A stretch of DNA of 64,000 nucleotides, taken from assembly GCA_013146195.2 (NCBI GenBank), contig CM028378.1, forward strand, positions 79,976,295 through 80,040,294, written 5' to 3'. Below are positions 55,348-64,000 of the stretch, in pieces. This DNA comes from Codonopsis lanceolata (Eukaryota; Streptophyta; Magnoliopsida; Asterales; Campanulaceae). The notes under the pieces were generated by a model, which saw only the letters and a list, made by a program, of their open reading frames with translations, had not been told where the DNA came from and made no database searches. Each line of letters opens with the position of its first letter. The first letter of the stretch is position 1. Made by a program: the position numbers and the translations under genes.

Positions 55348-57795
55348 CTAGGCTTGAGTTGGTTCAGAAAATATTGGTATTATTTCCTCTTTCGTTTCTC
55401 GCCGTCTCTTGGTCGATCTACTAATTTCGACCACCTCTCCTTCAGGCATGGAGATTACCACCTTCTCTTTGTGGGTTTTTTCCTTATAAATATATTCCAA
55501 GGTACTTGATGCATCATTCAAAACCATGCCAATCCCTTTTTCCGTAGGGTATTTGACTCTTTGGTGAGCCATGGATGCGACCATTTGGAATTTTGTTTGC
55601 GAAGGTGAGCCTAGTATGGCATTGTATGGAGATGGTAGGTCGAGCACTAGGAAGTCAATCTCCTCCGTCCGAGGAGTATTGGTCTCCTTGCCGAGGATTA
55701 CTGAGAGCGTGATGATTCCTTTTACCGCGACTTTATGCTCGGTAAAACCCTCTAACTGTACACTGCTAGGTCTGAGGTGGGCGTTCCCCAACCCCATTTC
55801 CTTGAAGCATGCATAGTATAGGATATCCCTTCCTGCCCCTGTATCTACGAGCACTCGCTTTACCTCGCTATTGTGAATCCTTACTCGAAGAGTCAAGGGT
55901 TGTTGGCGAGCAGTCTCACTGGCAGCTAACTCGCCTGGCCAGAAAGTGATTCCTCCTGCTTCATCCGATCGTGGCATCATATGAACCACATGTTTTAGGT
56001 TGTAAATCATGCGTTTCAAGTGACTTTCAACTGAGTCCCACTGGGTGATGTTTCCCTGATAGTGTTGATCACGTTCCTCGGGCCTCCATTATCTGGCCGA
56101 GGATTCTGATGTCTCTCCGGCTCTCTCGGCCTTTCCCTCTGGTCACTTCCCCTTCGCTCAAACCTCCTGAGCTCGCCCTTGTCGATCAATTTTTGGATGG
56201 CCCTTTTTAAGTTGATACACTCCTTAGTCGTATGCCCAATGTCCTTGTGGTATGCACACCGTTTATTGGGGTTGCGAGGGTATCGACTTTCTTTCAGCGG
56301 CCACGGCCTATCAATCTTATCCTGGTCGAGCAGGACGTTCATTATATGCTCGCGGCTGGTTGTGAGTGGGGTCCAGTCGACGTTGTCCCACACATTTTTC
56401 CCTATGTTATCTTCTTCCTTGTGGCCAGACCCTCGTCCCCCTTTGTTCGAGTGGTCCTGAGCTCGGTGTCCTCCTTCCTGCTCTTTCTTTTTTCCCTCTT
56501 TCTTCTTATTTCCTTCCTTCTTCACCTCTTCGGTATTGATTACCCGAATTGCGTCGGCATACATTTCTCCGACCGAAGTTTGATCGCGCAACATCATTTC
56601 TTGCCTCATCAACCCCTGCTGTAGGCCGGAGATGAAGCACATCTTAATGGATTCCTCCGAAATGTACGGTATTTGGTCCACCATGGCCATGAATTTGTCC
56701 ATATAGGTTTGGTTGGACTCGTTTATTCGCTGCTGGATCCCACACAGATCTGTTTGTTTCTTTACCGAGTCCCGTCGAGAGAAGAACGGTTAACAAACAT
56801 CATGCAATTCGCCCCAACTTTCTACCGAATCCGATTGGTAGGCACGTATACCATTTCGAGCTTTCCTTCAATGTTCCTGCAAAAAATTTACCCCAAGCAT
56901 CTTCGTCCTCAGGGGCAACTGCATTCATCTTCACCTTAAAAGTGGCCATGTGATCTATGGCATTGGTGAGGCCCTGGTATGGTTCGAAGATAGGGACCTT
57001 TTTGTCAGGTAGGGGGGCTTTTCTCATTCTTTCCTAAAATGGGCCATTCTTGGCTGGAGGTAACATCATTGGTTTCCCCTTTTCCATAGCTTCTAGTCGA
57101 CCACGTAGAAATTTCACCTCCTGCTCGACAGCCAAGGAGGGCTTGCTGGTCGACCTCTATACCTCGGTGGTCGCGTTCCGACCACTCTTTGGATACCCCG
57201 CACCCGATTGTTGAGAATGGGTGCAATGTCCACATGTTCTATCTTTGATCGCCTCCGTCCTCGGCCTAGATTCCCCTTCCTCACTCCTTTCTCGTGTTCG
57301 TCGAGAACGTTTAGATTCATTGGGAAAAGTTAGACGGCTTTGGACGCTCGGTTTGGGCGCCTGCTCGCTTGCTCTTTTTCCCAACCGAGATTTTACACTA
57401 GGCCTGGACATAGCCTTCCCTTTCCCTTTGATGTTTGAGGTGACCCTTTGGATGGTTAGGGCTTGCTCCTCTTAGGGTCTAGTTGTAGCCTTTATTTTTT
57501 TCTGAAGCTCGAACATTTTTAGCTCAGCCTTTTGAATTCCTGCAAAGTAAGTTTTCTGGCGTTCCCAGAACTTTGCCTCTGCAAGGAGCTCTTCTTGTTC
57601 AGTAGCCTTGTCTCCTTCCGTTCGAGGTTGTTCCAGTTGAGCCTCCTCGTCGACATTATAGATGACTCTCGACTGGCCTCCTATCGCCTTTGAGGTGACC
57701 GCGTCAATATCCATGCCCGTTATTTTGCTCGCTGGTGAGGGCGGTGGGTGGTTTACTCCTGGTTGGCTTTGCTTGGTAGGAGTTTGTTGGTCCAT
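55348..57795 (-). pseudogene. Tat element 2 gag-protease, ending in the conserved UAG
   Basis: It starts MDQQTPTKQS at 57795. There is a stop at 57472 and a second frame from 57411, then small breaks near 57020 and 56750. From 56702 the frame gives MDKFMAMVDQIPYISEES, the CAYHKDIGHTTKEC knuckle-like motif, and (from 56019, after a small shift) the protease with VLVDTGAGRDILY. It ends PTQA-TAG at 55350-55348, followed by CAGTTA. The three nonsense changes of element 1 gag are sense codons here, so those were lesions while the terminal TAG is shared. Confidence 0.85.
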
Positions 57796-57822
57796 CGATT
57801 ATAAATTTTCACTTGATCGTTT

Positions 57823-57838
57823 CCCGGCAACGGAACTA
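57823..57838 (-). other. primer binding site of Tat element 2, tRNA-Asp type
   Basis: Minus strand TAGTTCCGTTGCCGGG, 2 bp inside the LTR. It matches the complement of the tRNA-Asp 3' end except near its start. Confidence 0.65.
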
Positions 57839-57840
57839 CT

Positions 57841-58600
57841 TGATCACGCCACAATGATGGGGTGACTAAGCTGGTAGTCCACGTAATGGACTAGAGCTGA
57901 CGTGTTCGGCTCTTGATGGTCATGTCGGTGTAGGTGGGTACCGGAGGTACCAAGTTTGTTAGAATATCTGGGCTTTGTACTTGCTCTTGGTTGTTGGATA
58001 CCTGAAAAGAGAACTACCGTTAGGGTCTTTGGGGTTTCGGCTGACCCTCGGTGTGAGAGTCGATGTCGAGGGAATTATGTATGTGCCGGAGCCAGGCGTT
58101 CCCTTAAGCTTCCGGTGAGTGGTTTGATAGAAATCTCTTTGTATATTTTGTATGCAACAGGATCTTTGGTTAAGCTTAGAATGCAAAGTAAATCTTACCT
58201 TTCTTGAAGGGAAAGGTTTCCTTTTATAGTAGATTAGATTTGGGATCATGATTGGCCTGGAGGTCCCTGATGGTGGGACTGGTTCCCTGGTCGGTTTGCT
58301 GGCAGTTCCTGAGTGGTTAACAGGTTGCGTGTGATGTGCCAATTGTAGGCGGTCCAATGAGCCGATAAGATATAGCGGCTTGCATGGCTTGCCCAACTCT
58401 TGTGGGGAAGGCATCTGGATACTATGTACAGGCTATGGGCTAAACTTGTCTTGTCCCAGGAGAGTTGTCGGCCGAGCATAGGTGGTCCTCGCCCATGTGG
58501 TCGGGTGTTGTGTATGGTCGCTGTTAGTGGTCGGTTGGTTGTTGGTCGCCGATGATGATTGGCTGCTTAATGGTCCTCGGCCTTTGATCGGGTCCCTTCA
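57841..58600 (-). repeat. 5' LTR of Tat element 2
   Basis: Minus strand TGAAGGGACC to GTGATCA, 760 bp. Compared with element 1 it lacks about 60 bp shortly after the start (element 1 positions ~20611-20672, including the G-box). It is clearly diverged from the element 1 LTRs. The TATA box is kept near 58221-58227. Confidence 0.85.
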
Positions 58601-61600
58601 CTGCCTACTTATCCTTTTGATTTGTGGCTCATTGACCCTAAGGAAACAAAATTACTTGCTATGTGTGATTAATGGGTACTTGTGTTGCTAAGCGTGTTAG
58701 CTTCATCTTCTTGTTCAATCCATGATTGATTGCAAGAAAAATCAGATTGTTGATATGAAATTGAAATGACCATAATTGGATGATTAAAAGTCCAAAATTA
58801 GTGTTTTAAAATGCTAAATTGTAGTTTAGAGTGTCTAGTTTCTGAATATATAAGTTTTGTGACATTTAGAGCTATGGGGAATTAATGGTCGAATTTATAA
58901 GTTGACTGGGTAGAATAATCATAACAAGAAAACAGATTGTTAACATGATTTTAATACGGCCATATATTGATGGATACAATTCTGAACAGAGTCTTTTAAA
59001 ATGATAGATTGTAGTTCAAAGAGTCTATTTTCTTAATATGTAAGATTCAGGACATTTGGAGCTGTGTGAAATTAATGGTCGAATTTATAAGTTGACTGCG
59101 CGAAATAATCATAACAGGAAAACATATTATTAGCTTGATCTTGATGTGAACATACATTGAAGAATACAAATCCAATTGGAGTGTTTTAAAATGGTAAACT
59201 CTAGCTCAAATAGTCTAGTTTCTAGAAATGTAAAGTTTATGACATTTGGATCAATGGGGAAGTTTTGGTGAATTTTGTATGATAGACATGCAAAATAGGT
59301 CACAACAGAAAAGCATATTTTTCACATGAATTTGGAGGGGTTGTATCTTGATGAATACAAGGCCTAATGGAGTAATTTAAAAGCGTAAAATAGAGTTTCA
59401 AGAATCTAGTTTTAGACTAAGCAAGAATAACCTTTTTTTGAGTTGTGAGAAAACAATGGTCGAATTTACAAGATGGCTGCGCAGAATAAGTTTTAATAGT
59501 GAATTTGGAAATTTACTTAGCTTTGAAATAATCATAAATGAATGATTATAAATCTAACTTGAATGTTCAAAATGGTTAATAATCCCCTGGTTTAGTATGC
59601 TATGTTATCTTGATTGCCCCTTTCATTATTGATGTTTAAACTAGGCTAGGTAAGACATATACTATGTTTATAACTTGTTTACATGCTTGTTTAAATTTTG
59701 GAAATATATGGGTAGCAACGTACACTTATTATTATGAACTTGTGTATAGCATTAAACGTATTCAAATCATGCTAGGGAATACCTATTGTTCATGTATTCA
59801 TTACAATTGTAAACTTCAAAGTGATGACAATGCCAGGATTTCACAAATTGTGGAATTGAAGTCTCGTTAGGCTGAAGTCATGGATGGCTTTGGAATTGCG
59901 TTCTAATAGGATCGAGAACATAGAAAAGAGTATTCAAATGCATATAGCATTCAATATCTACTTGGATGAAAGTTTAGAAATGACTCGAAGGAGTCGATAC
60001 TAGTGAGCCATTGACCAATATCGGCTCAACGATCAGTCCCTATGACGTTTGAAATTCGTTTAACTAGAATCCTAGTTTTGAGATTTTGATTTGGATTGAT
60101 GTTCATGTTTGCAATGTCACTTCCGAAATTCTTGATTGGATTCGTGTTCATGCTTGATTGTTAGTCGTAGAGTATAACATGCCTACTTGACTTGGACGAG
60201 ATCGCTCTTGTCGAGCTCGTCCCTATTTGATTTCATAAGTGAGTAAACATCTACTTGACTTGGATCAGTTCGCTCTTATCAAACTCGATCCTCTACATGT
60301 TCATGAATGATACGTAAACATAAGGGCGCTTGGAATAATGCTATTCATGGTCGATGTATCAATCATGTATATCCGACAATATGCTCATGTTAACGCCTTG
60401 TATTGCAAGAGCTATGTTGTGGAACCGGTTTTATATCATATCCTCTTATATGTGGTTCACTTTCTAGTACTTATGTGAAATCAAAGTACTACCATGAATA
60501 TATGAGCTAAATGCTTATATGTACTTGTTCTGGATTGCTTGATATCAATGATAATTCTATGAACTGTTTAATATGTATATATGTAGATATACATACTTCT
60601 ACTTGAAAATTCCATGAATGTCTTGATGTGTATATATATAGTTACACATACGTGCATATGATGTTTTCATGAGAACTACCTTCTAATTCATTTGATTTGT
60701 GTTTGAACAGGGAATTGCACCCTGGTTCATTTGGACAGTTTAGTAAGTAAGAATAAATGGTTACCTTTTAGCGTATCTAAATGATACGACGCCTCTTTAC
60801 GGGTTTTCTGTCATTTGTAACGGCACCATGATTATTTTTATGTTGTATAATTATATGTTACATATCTCTTGTAGTAGTGTACGGGGTCATTGTGACTCAT
60901 CCCTTACTTTGTTTTCTAGTTGCAGTAATATGCGAGTCGCGTTGAGGCCGAGTAGATCGCGACTGTAGCAGAGCGCAACTGATCGATAGATTGAGATTAG
61001 ATCGAGATTTGATCACGTGGTTCATGCTTATAGCAGCCAACTTCCCTGAGTAGTAGCTTGTGGAGTCCTACTTCTTTTTAACATCATCATTTGTATATTG
61101 TACATTATTATTCTTGTGAGAACGATATATTGTAAAGTTATTTAGACTTTACGGTCGGGTAGAATACTTAGGTATTTGTATTGGTTCTTTCTTGGGCCGA
61201 TACGTTGTGTCGTGCCATTGTTTGTGGTTTTAGTATTTATTTCAGTTGTCTCCCGGGTACGCAGTAGCTTTGGGGCATTTCTTTATTCAAATTGTTTTAG
61301 TTGTTGGTTAACCCCGGTATGCTTTAGCCGTTGGGTAATTGTTATATCATGTTAGTTCTTTGTTAAAAGGTTGGTTCTTTGTTGAAACGCCGGCCTGGAG
61401 TACTGATGATTTGTTCAGCGTCTGCAATGTTGCGGCACACGAGTTTTGTAAATTCCTCCTTGTGAGACCTTAGCCTCTCGACTTCATTTGGTTTTGGTTT
61501 CAAGCTTATAACTCGGGGATTAATTCTATTAACGCTTCCGCATCTTTGATTTTGTTGACCCGTATTTTAGTACGGCTTCACTTTCATGTTTAGAGCTTGA

Positions 61601-61712
61601 TAGCTCAAGTGTTTGACTTGCACCACCATTTAGTAGGTGTTTGTCCTCTATTAATGTTGTTCAAGTGTCACGACCTGAGATTTCGTGTTGGAATCCGGGT
61701 CGGGTCGTTTCA
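58601..61712. repeat. probable degenerate gypsy LTR-type sequence with ~189-bp tandem units
   Basis: Five diverged units of about 189 bp (58740-59590) share AATGGTCGAATTTATAAG, TTGACTGCGCGAAATAAT and GTTTTAAAATG. Further on are GTCAGGCC-poor, low-coding stretches. The region ends with TCACGACCTGAGATTTCGTG and GGGTCGGGTCGTTTCA, which resemble chromovirus (Tekay-like) LTR ends. No matching second LTR, primer site or coding domain is visible, so this may be a solo or truncated LTR. Confidence 0.35.
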
Positions 61713-62770
61713 TGTTGTGTATCATCCGAATAAAATATTTAATAGTCACGTTAGCTCTGCATACGGACTATGAAAACAATATAGATAACTGAATGGAAAC
61801 AACCTAATAAGAAATTTTTATATAGTAATACATTTGCATGCATCAAAATTGTTGAAACAGGAGCTTCATACACGTCTTTGTACTTTAAGAAATTAGCATT
61901 GTTACTTTATAATTGAATAAGTATGCTTCTAATGTAAAGAAAAGATAATGGGAGTACGGGACCACACCATAATGAACGGTGGTTAGCGTGTGAAAGAAGT
62001 ACTGTCATGGTAGCAGGTTTGCTTTGCAAAGTAAGTCAACAATATTAAATAGAAAACAAAGAGCTGGAAAAATAACACCTGAGCACATGCACCGACCAAA
62101 CAACACGTCAAATATGAGTGATTGATGTGTGCCGGCGAGTAGAGCGACGGTGAGGTTCCAGCCGCTTTCAACGACGCGTGTGGGAGCGTGGCGGCTCCGT
62201 TTGGGACAACTCAGGTGGCGTTGGACTCGCCACTTTCAGACGCCACTCATGGTTACTTCGATTCTCTGTTCAGAGGCCTATAGCGTATTAGGAAAGCTTC
62301 TGATCAAACTGCCAATGTGTGATAAAACAAGGGAGTACTCAGCCGTTTCTAACGGCGCGCTGGAGAGTATGACAGCTCCGTTGGCCTTGATTTTTGCGGC
62401 GGATGGCTCGCCTCCTCAAGGCCCAGCTGTTGGTGGTGTTACTTTTCTGTTCATACTCCGGTAAAGAGTATTTATGCTAGAAGAGTACTATGTTGGCATG
62501 TGGCCAAGGCGGTAAGTTTCCAACAGCTTGTGACGGTGATTGGTGGTATGTTGGAGCTTGGATGACGATGTTGTTTGCGTCATTGTGCTCGTTTGTTTAG
62601 GTCACATCTATTCGTGGTCTTTGCTTGTTACTCCATGCTTGGTGCTTGGTTTCTTCCCCCAGTTCGCATTGAAAGTGTAGACCTTGTTTTTTAAGGTAAG
62701 TTTTGGCACCCGTGAACAGAGCACCGCCATGTACGACAAAGTTAGTGAGTAGAGAGGGATAAAATGTAGT
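61713..62770. other. non-coding DNA with a direct duplication
   Basis: No gene is supported. Two similar blocks, about 62157-62280 and 62338-62462 (CAGCCG.TT..AACG.CGCG and AGCTCCGTTGG-like), lie ~180 bp apart in direct orientation. The open frame at 62129-62464 simply spans both and has no recognisable domain. Confidence 0.4.
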
Positions 62771-62792
62771 CGTTTCCGGTAACAGAACCAAA
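62771..62792 (-). other. possible tRNA-Asp type primer site
   Basis: Minus strand TTGGTTCTGTTACCGGAAACG resembles the Tat primer sites in this window (TTGCCGGGAAACG). It lies next to the LTR-like block at 62794. Confidence 0.4.
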
Positions 62793-62793
62793 C

Positions 62794-63093
62794 TGATCAC
62801 ACCAAATATGTGGTGACCTTGTCGAATCGCGTCCGGGGTGCCGAAAGTGATGTCATGTCGGGATCACCGGAGTCGCGGTTCGGCGGTGGTCGTCGTGGTA
62901 GGATATGTGGCTTGTAATATCGTCAGGGGGAGCCTATGTGTTTTTATATGCAAACCGTCAGGGGGAGCCTTCGGGAGGGCTGCTCATTTTTCTCTTTTAT
63001 AGGGGAAGAAGAGATCGACCTTAATAAGGGGAAGTTTCCCCATATTTATATTTATGGGCTATGTTCACATGTTGGGCTTGGGCCCTTCTTTCA
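62794..63093 (-). repeat. short LTR-like sequence related to the Tat family
   Basis: Minus strand runs TGAAAGAAGG to GGTGTGATCA (300 bp), a TG...CA unit with a TATA box CTATAAAAGAG (63001-62995). A repeated CGTCAGGGGGAGCCT occurs at 62926 and 62957. The last bases and primer site match the Tat LTR/primer junction. No partner LTR is seen. Confidence 0.4.
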
Positions 63094-63121
63094 GGTATGG
63101 GCTTGACCCAATCTTCTAAGT

Positions 63122-63546
63122 GCTCGTTTGTTGCAGCTTATTTGGAGTGACTTTAGACTTTAGACTTTTGAAAAGTCATATTTAGAGTGTTTGTTTCAGC
63201 TTATAAGCCAAAAGCCAATAAGTGAGGTACAACACCCTTTATGCATGGAAAAGCCAAAGCCAAAAAGCCAAAATTTTGAGCTTTTTTGGTTTTTTTAAAA
63301 AAGATGAAGACAATTATTTATTAATAAATATTTGATTATCCTCATTTCATCCTTTTATGAAATATACATAAAAATATGAATACTAATTTTGAAATTTTTT
63401 TTTTTTAACAAAAAAATATAACAACTCATAAACAGCTTTTCAACATCTGTAACAAACAGTCTATCATGCAATCAGCCAAAAGCCATTCAGCCATCAGCTT
63501 AAGCTATCAGCCATAAGTCATAAGCCATCAGCCACAACAAACGAGC
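63122..63546. mobile_element. hAT-like MITE
   Basis: The 425-bp element has ends GCTCGTTTGTTG and CAACAAACGAGC. The flanks TCTAAGT and CCTAAGT form an imperfect 7-bp duplication. The inside carries inverted runs of AGCTTATAAGC/AAAAGCC and AGCCATCAGCC words and an AT-rich centre. It is non-coding. Confidence 0.65.
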
Positions 63547-64000
63547 CCTAAGTAAGTTTTTTGGAGTACTATTTTAGGCTACCTATTCGGACCCAATATT
63601 TTGGGGCTCTTCAGTTTTCATTTTGAATTTATTCACAATTCATCATAGATTTTTTTATAAGAGTATTATTCAATTGACTAAAGATAAATAGAAATGTGAA
63701 AGATGTTTTAATCATTTTATCTACATAATGATAATGACAATATATAGTATTAAAAACCAAGATATTAATGACTCTTTAACTAAACAATAGTGTTGCCATT
63801 TTTGAAAAGTTCATTTTGGTGGGAACTTTTCAAATAATGCACCTCTCTTTATATATATAGATGTTCAAGGGCTTTAAAGTAACAACATATTATATCCATA
63901 TTTATAATAGAGTCAATTAGTTTTTCTTAATATATGTACCCAGTTAAACATAACAATTATTTAAGAACGAATAAGTACTATTGATTTATTTTCTTTTTTC
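63547..64000. other. AT-rich intergenic DNA
   Basis: I see no gene, repeat end or RNA in this stretch. Confidence 0.5.

Larger units (their letters stand above)
48887..58600 (-). mobile_element. Ty3/gypsy Tat-lineage retrotransposon, 3' end missing (element 2)
   Basis: On the minus strand: 5' LTR (58600-57841), primer site, gag, protease, RT, two RNase H domains, integrase, tandem repeat, then the oppositely oriented accessory gene, cut by the N gap. The order and sequence match element 1, so both belong to one family. It lacks the 3' LTR, so no target duplication or LTR divergence can be read. A hAT-type MITE has inserted into the accessory gene. Confidence 0.9.

Overview
The window is plant nuclear DNA, almost certainly from a eudicot and made mostly of repeats. 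It holds nested LTR retrotransposons (Ty1/copia and Ty3/gypsy), a LINE, several MITEs, minisatellites and AT-rich intergenic DNA. The only convincing host gene is a 74-residue secreted RALF-like peptide at 35861-36085. I see no tRNA or rRNA gene, no CRISPR array and no bacterial operon structure.

Two gaps of exactly 100 N (8608-8707 and 48787-48886) split the window into contig A (1-8607), contig B (8708-48786) and contig C (48887-64000). A carries the 3' part of a copia element on the minus strand. B carries, in order: a broken LINE; a diverged dispersed repeat; a TIR element; a gypsy integrase fragment with a 42-bp minisatellite and an LTR-like stretch; a Stowaway MITE; a complete 12.0-kb Tat-lineage gypsy element with 5-bp target duplications (20596-32624); an intergenic block with the RALF-like gene; and the 5' part of a copia element (40191-48786). 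C begins inside a second Tat element (minus strand, to 58600), followed by LTR-like and MITE-containing DNA.

The copia parts in A and B look like one element. Its 5' target duplication GAGTC lies at 40186-40190, and the reverse complement GACTC lies at 1028-1032. The two outer flanks together rebuild an unoccupied repeat copy present at 13490-14000. The right ends of A and B overlap by about 4.2 kb in opposite orientation. The scaffold is therefore probably misjoined, and reversed contig A should follow contig B.

Three biological points stand out. (1) Both Tat elements separate gag-protease from RT-RNaseH-integrase by a single in-frame UAG followed by CAGUUA, the TMV-type CARYYA leaky-stop context, with a stem-loop starting 8 nt downstream. 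(2) The copia element carries an extra sense ORF between RNase H and the 3' LTR, with its own TATA box, leader and an intron directly after the ATG. (3) The Tat elements carry an antisense accessory gene with its own TATA box and two introns. Both accessory proteins resemble families catalogued as 'putative plant transposon protein', whose function is unknown. Most coding copies are broken, often by C-to-T type nonsense changes, and sequence near the gaps shows a recurrent CTG/CAG-to-CG discrepancy that looks technical.
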